Assembly (NCBI RefSeq): GCF_018131015.1
Contig: NZ_JAFCJJ010000014.1
Span: 62,001 to 126,000, forward strand
Source of the DNA: Bradyrhizobium diazoefficiens
GTDB lineage: Bacteria; Pseudomonadota; Alphaproteobacteria; Rhizobiales; Xanthobacteraceae
Length of the DNA stretch: 64,000 bases
Reading direction: 5' to 3'
The notes under the pieces are model-generated. The model was not told where the DNA came from. It did not search any database and saw nothing but the letters and a program-made list of their open reading frames with translations. The translations under genes were made by a program, and so were the position numbers. Positions 9,015-17,263 of the stretch are shown here, piece by piece (position 1 is the stretch's first letter; each line of letters starts with the position of its first letter).

Positions 9015-10510
9015 ACGAGATCATCCGCAACGCGCAAAGCCAACTCACGCAAACATCGCTCGATCCGCAGGACTGGAGCGAATTCCGCGCGCTCGCGCAT
9101 CGCATGCTGGACGAGGCCATCGACGGGATCGCCAGCGTGCGCGCCCGTCCGGTGTGGCAGCCGATCCCCGACGAGGTACGTGCGGCATTCAAAGCCGACG
9201 TGCCGCGCGCGGGAAACGAGCTCGCCGATGTCTATCGCGAATTCGCCGAGCACGTCGCGCCTTACGCCACCGGCAACGTCCATCCCGCCTTCATGGGCTG
9301 GGTGCATGGCGGCGGTACCGCGGTCGGCATGGTTGCGGAGATGCTCGCGGCCGGCCTCAACGCCAATCTCGGCGGCCGCGATCACATGCCGATCGAGGTC
9401 GAGCGCCAGATCGTCGACTGGATGCGCCGCCTGTTCGCGTTTCCGGAAACTGCGAGCGGCATCTTCGTCACCGGCACGTCGATGGCCAATCTGATGGCGG
9501 TGCTGGTGGCGCGCGCGAGCGCGCTCGGCACGCTGGCCCGGCAGCACGGCATCGGCAATGACGGCGCGCTGCTCACGGCCTACACCTCGCAGGCCGCGCA
9601 TGGCTGCGTCTCCAGGGCCATGGATATTGCCGGGCTCGGCATCGACGCGCTGCGCAAGATCGGTGTCGATGCCGATCATCGCATCGACGTCGCCGCGCTG
9701 CGCGCGCAGATCGCGATCGACCGCGAGGTCGGCTTCAAGCCGTTCCTCGTCGTCGCCTCCGCCGGCACGGTCGACATCGGTGCGATCGACGACCTCAGGG
9801 CGATCGCGGATCTGTGCCGCGAGGAGGGCATCTGGTTTCACGTCGACGGCGCCTTCGGCGCGCTGGCGATCCTGTCGCCCGAGCTCGCGCCGCTGCTCGG
9901 CGGCATCGAGCTCGCCGATTCCATCGCGCTCGACTTCCACAAATGGGGGCAGGTGCCCTACGACGCCGGTTTCCTGCTGGTGCGCGACGGCGAACGGCAT
10001 CGGCAGGCTTTTGCGCAGCCGGCGGCCTATCTGAGCCGCGAGGCGAGGGGGCTTGCGGCCGGCGCGATCTGGCCCTGCGATCTCGGCCCTGACTTGTCGC
10101 GCGGCTTCCGCGCGCTGAAGACCTGGTTCACGCTGAAGACGTTCGGCACCGACCGCCTGGGCGCGGCCATCGCGCGAAGCTGTGCGCTGGCGAAATATCT
10201 GGAGGCGCGCGTTCTCGCCGAGCCGCGACTGGAATTGCTGGCGCCGGTCAACCTCAATATCGTCTGCTTCCGCTACCGCGGCGATGACGCGATCAACCGC
10301 GAGATCGTCGCCGACGTGCAGGAGTCCGGTATCGCGGCGCCGTCGAGCACGACGTTGAACGGCAAGTTCGCGATCCGCGCCGCGATCGTCAATCACCGTA
10401 CCGAGGAGACCGACATCGACGCACTCGTGGCCGCGGTGCTGGCGTTCGGCACGCGGCGAAGCGAGGAGGGGTTGATCGAGGTCGAGGCGCCGTCGCTGGC
10501 TGCGCAGTGA
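9011..10510 (+). CDS. PLP-dependent group II amino-acid decarboxylase family protein
   Basis: The 499-residue protein has the aromatic-amino-acid/glutamate decarboxylase layout: an N-terminal NVHPAFMGWVHGGGT segment, a phosphate-binding FVTGTSMANLMAVLVAR stretch, the aspartate of WFHVDGAFGA (D279) that pairs with the PLP ring nitrogen, and the Schiff-base lysine in DFHKWGQ (K311). Members decarboxylate an amino acid to an amine, though some do other PLP chemistry; the substrate here is unknown. The start overlaps the ATP-grasp stop by four bases. With that partner, a pathway that makes an amine and ligates it (or the reverse) is a reasonable guess. Confidence 0.8.
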   Translation: MNEIIRNAQSQLTQTSLDPQDWSEFRALAHRMLDEAIDGIASVRARPVWQPIPDEVRAAFKADVPRAGNELADVYREFAEHVAPYATGNVHPAFMGWVHGGGTAVGMVAEMLAAGLNANLGGRDHMPIEVERQIVDWMRRLFAFPETASGIFVTGTSMANLMAVLVARASALGTLARQHGIGNDGALLTAYTSQAAHGCVSRAMDIAGLGIDALRKIGVDADHRIDVAALRAQIAIDREVGFKPFLVVASAGTVDIGAIDDLRAIADLCREEGIWFHVDGAFGALAILSPELAPLLGGIELADSIALDFHKWGQVPYDAGFLLVRDGERHRQAFAQPAAYLSREARGLAAGAIWPCDLGPDLSRGFRALKTWFTLKTFGTDRLGAAIARSCALAKYLEARVLAEPRLELLAPVNLNIVCFRYRGDDAINREIVADVQESGIAAPSSTTLNGKFAIRAAIVNHRTEETDIDALVAAVLAFGTRRSEEGLIEVEAPSLAAQ

Positions 10511-10530
10511 CGTCAGAGGCAGTTGAAACG

Positions 10531-10561
10531 AAAACGCCCCGGACCTGGTCCGGGGCGTTTT
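10531..10561. terminator. Bidirectional terminator between the decarboxylase gene and flbT
   Basis: ACGCCCCGGA, loop CCTGG, TCCGGGGCGT, flanked by AAAA on the left and TTTT on the right, so it can stop transcription from both sides. It lies between two convergent stops. Confidence 0.85.
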
Positions 10562-10582
10562 GCTTTCCGACGTGCGAAGCGC

Positions 10583-11014
10583 TCAGGCAGCCGAGCTGAC
10601 GTCGCCCTTGGTCTTGGGATGGGTGGCCTCGAACTGCTCGCGCAGCTGGTCCTCATAGGCGATCAGCTTGCGGGCATCCTTCAGCGCCCGGTAGAGATCG
10701 CCGCTCATGATGTTGTTGTTGATGTCCTCGATGATCGGCCAGGCGCTGGGCACGGCGGTGACGATATCGCGCACCAGGTTGAAATAGGTGCCGTGCTGGC
10801 TCTGCGGATCGGGCGAGATGTACATGAGCTGGACCGCCAGGTAGACGAGCTTCGCCGGGGTGTCGGCGGTCTCCGGCGTGAGGATGTCGCGCTCGCGCAG
10901 GATCGGCACGTTGTCGCCGTCGATCAAAAGACGGGCGCGGGTGTCGGTGTTGGTGATGACGCTGTTGCCGACGATGATGCGCTCATGCGGCTTGAGTTCG
11001 ACCTTGAGGGCCAT
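10583..11014 (-). CDS. flbT: Flagellin synthesis repressor FlbT
   Basis: In Caulobacter FlbT binds the flagellin mRNA leader and destabilises it until the hook is finished. The 143-residue protein has the family N-terminus (LKVELKPHERIIVGNSVITN) and the NVPILRERDILTPE and VQLMYISPD segments, with normal family length. It is divergent from the first flagellin gene. A near-CtrA box lies about 100 bp upstream of its start. Its neighbours, two flagellin genes then flaF, match the usual flagellin control set. Confidence 0.92.
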   Translation of the reverse strand: MALKVELKPHERIIVGNSVITNTDTRARLLIDGDNVPILRERDILTPETADTPAKLVYLAVQLMYISPDPQSQHGTYFNLVRDIVTAVPSAWPIIEDINNNIMSGDLYRALKDARKLIAYEDQLREQFEATHPKTKGDVSSAA

Positions 11015-11112
11015 GCCTGTTCTCCATCAATTCTTCTGTTCGCGAGCCCCGCGCACGTCCGTTCGATGACGCCTGCCGACTCTGATTTGGGGCCAATCCT
11101 TGCCGAACGTGG

Positions 11113-11128
11113 TTAACGGCTGGTAAAC
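11113..11128. promoter_or_regulatory. Near-consensus CtrA-type box between flbT and fliC1
   Basis: TTAACGGCTGGTAAAC reads TTAA-N7-TAAA on the plus strand and TTTA-N7-TTAACCA on the minus strand, one mismatch from TTAA-N7-TTAA. The minus orientation, toward flbT, has the same TTTA-N7-TTAACC form as the fliX box. The rest of the 324-bp gap up to fliC1 holds a perfect palindrome GCCTGCCGGCAGGC (11195-11208) and no sigma-54 promoter that I can recognise. Confidence 0.45.
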
Positions 11129-11337
11129 GGCGACCCTTGCGGCGAAAATCCAAGTAAATTCAATAATGTAATCGGCTTCGAGCTGGTTGCGAAAGCCTGC
11201 CGGCAGGCCGATTGGGGCCCGATGCGGACAATCCGGCGATTTCATTTCACGGATTGTTAGAGGCTTGGACGCACCGTCCGCCGGTCGCTTGGTCATGAAG
11301 GTCAAGCAGGACGCGTAGCTACCAGAAAGGTAACATT

Positions 11338-12972
11338 ATGTCCAGTATCGTTCTCTCCGCTTCGGTTCGTCAGAACCTGCTCTCCCTCCAGTCCACCGCC
11401 GAATTGCTTTCGACCACCCAGGGCCGCCTCGCCACTGGCAAGAAGGTCAACTCTGCCCTGGACAACCCCACCAACTTCTTCACCGCGCAGTCGCTCGACA
11501 ACCGTGCCGGCGACATCAACAACCTGCTCGACAGCATCGGTAACGGCGTGCAGGTGCTGCAGGCCGCCAACACCGGCATCACCTCGCTGCAGAAGCTGGT
11601 GGATAGCGCCAAGTCGGTCGCCAACCAGGCGCTGCAGACCACGGTCGGCTATTCGACCCGCGCCAACATCACCTCCGGTGCGATTACCCGTAACGGCGTT
11701 GCGGTTGACGGTTCGGACCTCCGCGGCCTCGGCACTGTCACCAACAACACCTACACCACGGGTGTCGTCGCCCTCGGCGCAGGCCCTGGTAACCTGACCG
11801 CCGGCGGTACCGACAACCTCGATGCGCTCGGCTCGGGCGGCACCGTGATCGCCGACGGCGAGACGCTGACCGTCAACGGCAAGACCATCACGTTCAACGT
11901 TGCCAACACGACGACGACTCAGACGAGCTCGACCGACGCTTCGGGCAACGTGACCCTGTACCTCAAGAGCGCAGGCACCAAGGCGAAGGTCAGCGACCTG
12001 CTCACCGCGATCGACGGCATCACCGGCGCCAGCGTGGCCTCGGTCGTCACCGGCGGCGGCACCGCCACCTCCAAGCTGCAGATCAGCACCGGCGTCAACT
12101 CCGACCTGACGCTCGGCGGAACCGTGATCGCCAAGCTCGGCATCACCGCCGGTACCACGAATCGCACCGGTGACACGCTGAGCTTCACGTCGCTCGGCGG
12201 CGGCCTTGCCACGACCATCACCTTCGGTGACGGCACCGGCGGCACGGTCAAGTCGCTGAACGACCTCAACACGGCGCTCGCCGGCAACAACATGTCGGCC
12301 TCGATCGACTCGACCGGCAAGCTGTCCATCTCGACCAACAACGACTACGCGTCGTATTCGTTGCCGACGGTCGCCGGAACGGGAACGACGGATGCTGCCG
12401 GTGCGTTCAAGGCCTCGAACGGCGCGGTGACGGTGACGAATCCGATCAAGGATGCGGCCGCGCAGGCGACCCGCCAGGCTCTGGTGTCGCAGTACAACGG
12501 CATCATGCAGCAGATCAACACCACGGCTGCGGACGCGTCGTTCAACGGCGTCAACCTGCTCAATGGTGATACGCTGAAGCTGGTGTTCAACGAAACCGGC
12601 AAGTCGACCCTGACCATCACCGGCGTGACTTTCAACTCCGGCGGTCTCGGCCTGTCGAACCTGACCCAGGGTACCGACTTCATCGACAACGCCTCGACCA
12701 ACCGCGTGCTGACCACGCTGAACAACGCCAGCAGCACGCTGCGTTCGGAAGCCTCGACGCTCGGTTCGAACCTGTCGGTCGTGCAGATCCGTCAGGACTT
12801 CAACAAGAACCTGATCAACGTGCTGCAGACCGGCTCGTCCAACCTGACGCTGGCCGACACGAACGAGGAAGCGGCCAACAGCCAGGCGCTGTCGACCCGC
12901 CAGTCGATCGCGGTGTCCGCGCTGTCGCTGGCCAACCAGTCGCAGCAGAGCGTGTTGCAGCTGCTGCGCTGA
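11338..12972 (+). CDS. fliC: Flagellin, first tandem copy
   Basis: This is a filament subunit of 544 residues. The N-terminal coiled-coil segment (VRQNLLSLQSTAELLSTTQGRLATGKKVNSALDNPTNFF) and the C-terminal segment (EEAANSQALSTRQSIAVSALSLANQSQQSVLQLLR) are flagellin-type. The middle carries a Gly/Thr-rich domain with hook-IN-like character (DGETLTVNGKTITF, then LLTAIDGITGASVASVV). An AGAAAGG ribosome-binding site lies upstream of the ATG. The second copy 221 bp downstream is nearly identical at both ends and diverges in the middle. It has its own terminator. Confidence 0.95.
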   Translation: MSSIVLSASVRQNLLSLQSTAELLSTTQGRLATGKKVNSALDNPTNFFTAQSLDNRAGDINNLLDSIGNGVQVLQAANTGITSLQKLVDSAKSVANQALQTTVGYSTRANITSGAITRNGVAVDGSDLRGLGTVTNNTYTTGVVALGAGPGNLTAGGTDNLDALGSGGTVIADGETLTVNGKTITFNVANTTTTQTSSTDASGNVTLYLKSAGTKAKVSDLLTAIDGITGASVASVVTGGGTATSKLQISTGVNSDLTLGGTVIAKLGITAGTTNRTGDTLSFTSLGGGLATTITFGDGTGGTVKSLNDLNTALAGNNMSASIDSTGKLSISTNNDYASYSLPTVAGTGTTDAAGAFKASNGAVTVTNPIKDAAAQATRQALVSQYNGIMQQINTTAADASFNGVNLLNGDTLKLVFNETGKSTLTITGVTFNSGGLGLSNLTQGTDFIDNASTNRVLTTLNNASSTLRSEASTLGSNLSVVQIRQDFNKNLINVLQTGSSNLTLADTNEEAANSQALSTRQSIAVSALSLANQSQQSVLQLLR

Positions 12973-12998
12973 TATCGCAGGCGATTTACGACTATCGG

Positions 12999-13022
12999 AC
13001 GGCGGGGCGAAAGCCCCGCCGT
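12999..13022 (+). terminator. Terminator after fliC1
   Basis: ACGGCGGGGC, loop GAAA, GCCCCGCCGT, followed by TCTCGTTT. Strong stem with a weak T-run. Confidence 0.8.
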
Positions 13023-13092
13023 TCTCGTTTGCGCAGGCTTGATTCGGACATTTTTCGTCAACGCTTTGTTAACCTTACGGATTAAGTCGCGA

Positions 13093-13121
13093 TTAACCAT
13101 AATTTAAGCGCTGCCCCCTAG
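13093..13121 (+). promoter_or_regulatory. CtrA-type promoter of the second flagellin gene
   Basis: TTAACCATAATTTAAG (13093-13108) is a TTAA-N7-TTAA box. Thirteen bases after the second TTAA comes CCTAG within CCTAGAGTCG, a possible -10 region. The same TTAAGCGCT-N5-CCTAGRGTCG layout is found upstream of flaF. Confidence 0.6.
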
Positions 13122-13193
13122 AGTCGCCCACAAGTGAAGCTGTTCCGCGCCGTGCGCGATCAGTCGATGTGACGGGTATCTAGGGAAAAACCT

Positions 13194-14837
13194 ATGTCAA
13201 ATATTGTGCTTACAGCGGCCGTTCGCCAGAACCTGCTCTCGCTGCAATCGACCGCGGAATTGCTCTCGACCACCCAGGGCCGTCTCGCCAGCGGCAAGAA
13301 GGTCAACACGGCCCTCGACAACCCGACGAACTTCTTCACCGCGGCGGGCCTCGATGCCCGGGCCAGCGACATCGGGAACCTGCTGGACAGCATCGGCAAC
13401 GGCGTGCAGGTGCTGCAAGCCGCCAACACCGGCATCACCTCGCTGCAGAAGCTGGTGGACAGCGCCAAGTCGGTCGCCAGCCAGGCGCTGCAGACCACGG
13501 TCGGCTACTCGACCCGCGGCAACATCGCCTCCGGCGCCATTACCCGGAACGGGGTCAATATCGACGGCACTGACCTGCGCGGCCTCGGCACCATGAGCAA
13601 CCGGATCTATACCGGCGGCGTCGTCAACAAGGGCGCCGCGGTGGGTACCATCGCCGGGACGGACCTGCTGACGGCCATCGGCACGGGCGGCACCGCGCTG
13701 TCCAACGGCGATGTGCTGACGGTGAACGGCAAGAACATCACATTCGACACCAGCACCGTCACGCCTCAGACCAGTTCCACCGACGCCTTCGGCAATGTCA
13801 CGTTCTACCTTGGCACCAGCGGCACCGCCCCAACGGTTGCGAACCTGCTCAGCGCCATCGACACCGCGGCCGGCAATACCGGCACCGGCTCGGTTGCCTC
13901 GACGGTGGCAAACTCCGGTGCGGCGGGATCTGCCCTGCAGCTCAACACCGGCGTCAATTCCGACCTGACGCTCTCCGGCACCGCGGTCGCCAAGCTCGGC
14001 CTCACCGCCAACACTTACAACCGGACCGGCGACACCTTGAGCTTCGCCGCGCTCGGCGGCGGTCTGCCCACCACGGTTACCTTCGGCGACGGCACCGGCG
14101 GCACGGTCAAGACGCTGAACGACCTCAACACGCAGCTCGCCGGCGACAATCTCTCCGCCTCGATCGACTCGACCGGCCACCTGACGATCTCGACGAGCAA
14201 TGATTTTGCGTCGTACACCTTCCCGGCGGTCAGCGGCACGGCGCAGAACGCGACCGACGCCAACGGTGCGTTTCAAATCACGAAGGGCGCGGTGCTGACT
14301 TCGACGCCGATCAAGGATCCGACCTCGCAGGCGATCCGCCAGAACCTCGTCATCCAGTACAACAACATCCTGTCGCAGATCAACACGACGGCCCAGGACG
14401 CCTCGTTCAACGGCGTCAACCTGCTCAATGGCGACACGCTGAAGCTGGTGTTCAACGAAACCGGCAAGTCGACGCTGACGATCACCGGCGTCACCTTCAA
14501 CGCCGGCGGTCTCGGCCTGTCGACCCTGCTGCAGGGCACCGACTTCATCGACAACGCCGCGACCAACCGCGTGCTGACCACGCTCAACAACGCCAGCTCC
14601 ACGCTGCGCTCGCAGGCCTCGGCGCTCGGTTCGAACCTGTCGATCGTGCAGGTGCGGCAGGACTTCAACAAAAACCTGATCAATGTGCTGCAGACCGGTT
14701 CGGCGAACCTGACGCTGGCCGACACCAACGAGGAAGCGGCCAACAGCCAGGCGCTGTCGACCCGCCAGTCGATCGCGGTCTCCGCGCTGTCGCTGGCCAA
14801 CCAGTCGCAGCAGAGCGTGCTGCAGCTGCTGCGCTGA
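13194..14837 (+). CDS. fliC: Flagellin, second tandem copy
   Basis: This 547-residue filament subunit is a paralogue of the gene just upstream. The terminal helices are almost identical to those of the first copy, while the central surface-exposed part differs (for example GTDLLTAIGTGGTALSNGD against GTDNLDALGSGGTVIADGE). It has its own upstream CtrA-type promoter and its own terminator, so the two copies can be expressed separately. The start ATG is 5 bp after a GGGAAAAA stretch. Confidence 0.95.
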   Translation: MSNIVLTAAVRQNLLSLQSTAELLSTTQGRLASGKKVNTALDNPTNFFTAAGLDARASDIGNLLDSIGNGVQVLQAANTGITSLQKLVDSAKSVASQALQTTVGYSTRGNIASGAITRNGVNIDGTDLRGLGTMSNRIYTGGVVNKGAAVGTIAGTDLLTAIGTGGTALSNGDVLTVNGKNITFDTSTVTPQTSSTDAFGNVTFYLGTSGTAPTVANLLSAIDTAAGNTGTGSVASTVANSGAAGSALQLNTGVNSDLTLSGTAVAKLGLTANTYNRTGDTLSFAALGGGLPTTVTFGDGTGGTVKTLNDLNTQLAGDNLSASIDSTGHLTISTSNDFASYTFPAVSGTAQNATDANGAFQITKGAVLTSTPIKDPTSQAIRQNLVIQYNNILSQINTTAQDASFNGVNLLNGDTLKLVFNETGKSTLTITGVTFNAGGLGLSTLLQGTDFIDNAATNRVLTTLNNASSTLRSQASALGSNLSIVQVRQDFNKNLINVLQTGSANLTLADTNEEAANSQALSTRQSIAVSALSLANQSQQSVLQLLR

Positions 14838-14861
14838 TATCGCTCCGCAGCTCGAGATATG

Positions 14862-14890
14862 GCGGCGGGGCTAACGCTCCGCCGCTTTTT
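14862..14890 (+). terminator. Terminator after fliC2
   Basis: GCGGCGGGGC, loop TAACG, CTCCGCCGC, then TTTTTT. One G-U pair in the stem. Confidence 0.85.
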
Positions 14891-15013
14891 TAAGAGGAGC
14901 GGCTAAGACGTGATTAGCCGAGATCGATACGCGTTGTTTACAGCGTGCATGCCCACACTCTAGCTTTGCGGCGAAGGGCCCGTACTTGTCCGGGGTGCTT
15001 CCAAAGCAGCCAC

Positions 15014-15047
15014 GTAAGCAAATCTTAAGCGCTACTGCCTAGGGTCG
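15014..15047 (+). promoter_or_regulatory. CtrA-like promoter of flaF
   Basis: GTAAGCAAATCTTAAG (one mismatch from TTAA-N7-TTAA) is followed by CGCT and, 13 bases after the TTAA, CCTAGGGTCG. The downstream part matches the fliC2 promoter base for base over most of its length. Confidence 0.5.
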
Positions 15048-15100
15048 AAATAGGAATCCTCAAGCGCGTTCAACGGGCTAGGTAACCTCCAAGGTGATTG

Positions 15101-15469
15101 ATGTCGAATTCCGCTGCCTCGGCCTACGCCCGTGTCGCAACGACTACCGCATCTCCCCGTGACATCGAGGCGCAGGCCCTGCTGAAAGCGGCCAACAAGC
15201 TTCAGGACGCCGTCAATAACGCCGACCCGCTCAGCGAGGAAACCACCAACGCGCTGATGTTCAATCGCAAGCTCTGGACGATCTTCCTGAGCGAGGCGAT
15301 GCGCGACAGCAATCCGCAGCCGCTCGACGTTCGGCAGAAGATCGCCAACATCGGCGTGTTCGTGCTGGGCCAGACCGCCGCGCTGCAGGCGAGCCCGCAG
15401 TTCGACCACTTCCGGCCGCTGATCGAGATCAACCGGAATATTGCCGCCGGCCTGTCCGGCCGGCCCTGA
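15101..15469 (+). CDS. flaF: Flagellar biosynthesis regulator FlaF
   Basis: FlaF is needed for flagellin synthesis and export in Caulobacter and rhizobia and acts opposite to FlbT. The 122-residue protein has the family pattern: SAYARVATTTASPRDIEAQAL at the start, then ALMFNRKLWTIFLSEAM and VRQKIANIGVFVLGQ. I prefer ATG 15101 (AAGG six bases upstream) to the TTG three bases earlier. It follows the flagellin genes with its own promoter and is 12 bp from the next gene. Confidence 0.93.
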   Translation: MSNSAASAYARVATTTASPRDIEAQALLKAANKLQDAVNNADPLSEETTNALMFNRKLWTIFLSEAMRDSNPQPLDVRQKIANIGVFVLGQTAALQASPQFDHFRPLIEINRNIAAGLSGRP

Positions 15470-15481
15470 CGGAGGCGCGCC

Positions 15482-15850
15482 GTGGCCGACCTGATGAGCA
15501 TCCTGTCGACCGCGTACAAGTCGGACGTGCTTTCGACCGCAAGGGGCTCGTCGAAATACGTTCCGGTCGATGCTTCGCTCTATGAGGGCAAGTGGAGCGG
15601 CGTCTATTCCGACGGCAAGAAATTCTCGCTGACGGTCTCGCAGGTCAGCGGGTTCCGCGCGCAGGTCCATTACGAGAGCGCCGGCTCGTCGCAGTTCCAG
15701 CAGGTCCTGATCAAGGACAACTCGTTCCGCTTCGCCAATACCAGGTTCACGCTGACGGCGGCCGGCAAGGCGCAGGTCAAGAACGTCGTCACCAACGAGG
15801 CGACCGGCTCGAGTTATCTCGACACCGCCATTGCCAAGCGTGCGACCTGA
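15482..15850 (+). CDS. Small conserved-looking protein of unknown function, co-transcribed with flaF
   Basis: The 122-residue protein starts at a GTG with GGAGG six bases upstream, 12 bp after flaF, so it is almost certainly in the same transcript. There is no signal peptide or membrane segment. The first 25 residues (MSILSTAYKSDVLSTARGSSKY) look helical. The rest (YEGKWSGVYSDGKKFSLTVSQVSGFRAQVHYES, then FRFANTRFTLTAAGKAQVKN) is rich in alternating beta pattern, like a small beta-barrel. I do not recognise a named family. Position suggests a role in flagellin handling or export. It converges with the next gene, stops 3 bp apart. Confidence 0.75.
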   Translation: MADLMSILSTAYKSDVLSTARGSSKYVPVDASLYEGKWSGVYSDGKKFSLTVSQVSGFRAQVHYESAGSSQFQQVLIKDNSFRFANTRFTLTAAGKAQVKNVVTNEATGSSYLDTAIAKRAT

Positions 15851-15853
15851 TCG

Positions 15854-16213
15854 TCAGGCGCTGCGGTCCGTAGGCTGCGGGCGCGAGGGCTCGGACTTCA
15901 AATCCTGGGCGCGAAAATAGGCCCGCCGGCGCAGCATCGCATCGTCGGGGAACTGATCGACCACCGCGTCGGTCCTCGCGTTGACCACCTGAAACACGAA
16001 CGACGCGGCCGCCTGGTCGAACACGACCTGGCGCGAGACGTTCTGGTTGTTGGGCGGATCATTGCGCACGGCCGTGCCGGTATCGCTCGCGGCAACCGCC
16101 TGGCTCACCGGCAAATCAGGTTGCACGGCTTCGCGCGCCGCCGAGTTCGACGTCGCTACGATCTGCACGGGGGCCGGTATCCCCACCGGCCTGATGCTGA
16201 AGTCTGTACTCAT
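15854..16213 (-). CDS. FlaG-like flagellar protein
   Basis: The 119-residue protein has a low-complexity N-terminal half and a C-terminal segment (FVFQVVNARTDAVVDQFPDDAMLRRRAYFRAQ) that matches the FlaG pattern of a VV-D strand, a turn, and an Ile/Phe-Pro-x-x-x-x-Leu helix. FlaG proteins affect filament length or assembly. It stands alone on the minus strand, opposite to flaF and next to flgN-flgJ-flgI. The family match is by pattern only. Confidence 0.6.
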   Translation of the reverse strand: MSTDFSIRPVGIPAPVQIVATSNSAAREAVQPDLPVSQAVAASDTGTAVRNDPPNNQNVSRQVVFDQAAASFVFQVVNARTDAVVDQFPDDAMLRRRAYFRAQDLKSEPSRPQPTDRSA

Positions 16214-16311
16214 GGCAGCCTCCTGGTTGCCTGTCTTGAGTCAAACCCCAACCCCTCTCTGGTTGCAACCATGGAACACCAGGATTGAAGACCTGGTAAG
16301 CAAACGTGCCT

Positions 16312-16342
16312 AACCGCGCGGCGACATCGCCGCGCGGTTTTT
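16312..16342 (+). terminator. Strong hairpin between the flaG-like and flgN-like genes
   Basis: AACCGCGCGGCGA, loop CA, TCGCCGCGCGGTT with a T-run on the plus strand. No plus-strand gene ends just before it. On the minus strand it follows the flgN-like stop but lacks a T-run, so it could only act there as a 3' stabiliser. Confidence 0.6.
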
Positions 16343-16374
16343 CGTAAAATTGTCGCTGGTTCTCGCGTGCGCGC

Positions 16375-16869
16375 TCAGAGCGAGCGGCTGACCGCGAGCG
16401 GCGTGATGTGACGCGGGCCCGGCGTGGCGCGGCGGCCCGCCGCGGTATAGGTGTTCGGAACGTTCCGCTTCTGGATCTCGGCGTTGACGCCGCGCACGAC
16501 GCTCTCGGACACGGCGTGTGCAGTGGCGAGCACGGTGAGATTGACCTGCAGCATCGCGCGGAACGCGTCGTGGTGGCGATGCAGCGTCGAGAGCAGCTCG
16601 GGCGCCGACTTCGCGAGCTCGGCCTGCTTCGCCTTCAACTGGCTGACGGCGCCGACATAGCGCCGCGACAATTCCTGCTTCTCGCCCTCGAATGCCATCG
16701 CCTCGCGGACCTGGCCGGCGCGCACGAGCTCGGTCTCGCGCTCGATCACCCCGAGCAGCGCGCTCATCGCGTCCATCAGGGCCTCGGCGAGCTTGCGCGC
16801 TTCGGCGCCGGCCGCGCTGGCGGGGCGAGGGGTGGGCATCGGCTGCCGCGCGGTGTTGAACTGGTTCAT
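16375..16869 (-). CDS. FlgN-like flagellar export chaperone
   Basis: The 164-residue protein is mostly helical (ALMDAMSALLGVIERETELVRAGQVREAMAFEGEKQELSRRYVG) with a basic C-terminal tail. This is the pattern of FlgN-type chaperones, which hold FlgK/FlgL before export. It is the last gene of a minus-strand run flgI-flgJ-flgN, 13 bp after flgJ. Sequence conservation in this family is weak, so the call rests on composition and position. Confidence 0.6.
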   Translation of the reverse strand: MNQFNTARQPMPTPRPASAAGAEARKLAEALMDAMSALLGVIERETELVRAGQVREAMAFEGEKQELSRRYVGAVSQLKAKQAELAKSAPELLSTLHRHHDAFRAMLQVNLTVLATAHAVSESVVRGVNAEIQKRNVPNTYTAAGRRATPGPRHITPLAVSRSL

Positions 16870-16882
16870 GTCGTTTGAGACC

Positions 16883-17263
16883 TTATGCCGTGCGGATGGT
16901 TCTGGCCTGCTGGAGGATCAGGGTGCGGTAGACGTCGCTGGCGATACCGACGCCGCCGGCGTTGGCGAAGTTCTTCGAATATTGCTCGGTCAACATCGAG
17001 CGCCACACGCCGGTTCCCGGCGTGCTGCCGAACGGGCCGTCGCCCTTCAGGCCCGACGTCATCTGCGCGAACATGCTGTTGAGGAACATCGCCTCGAAAT
17101 CGGTGGCGGTCTTCTGCGCCCTGGTCTGCTGCTGCTGCGAGACCTTCTGCAGCGCGGCCGCAAGCTCGAAATCGGGCCGGCCGTTGCGGCTCTCCACCGC
17201 GAAGGCGGGGTTGGCGAAGGCGGAGGTCGCGACGTGCGCGGTGTTGATGCTGCTGCTTTGCAT
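16883..17263 (-). CDS. flgJ: Rod-binding protein FlgJ, without muramidase domain
   Basis: The 126-residue protein has the FlgJ N-terminal rod-cap segment (TATDFEAMFLNSMFAQMTSGLKGDGPFG, then GVWRSMLTEQYSKNFANAGGVGIA). The C-terminal peptidoglycan hydrolase domain of enterobacterial FlgJ is absent, as is usual in alphaproteobacteria, which use a separate lytic enzyme. The ATG overlaps the flgI stop by one base (TGATG), so translation is coupled. A longer open frame reaching 18439 is only an out-of-frame extension over flgI. Confidence 0.88.
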   Translation of the reverse strand: MQSSSINTAHVATSAFANPAFAVESRNGRPDFELAAALQKVSQQQQTRAQKTATDFEAMFLNSMFAQMTSGLKGDGPFGSTPGTGVWRSMLTEQYSKNFANAGGVGIASDVYRTLILQQARTIRTA

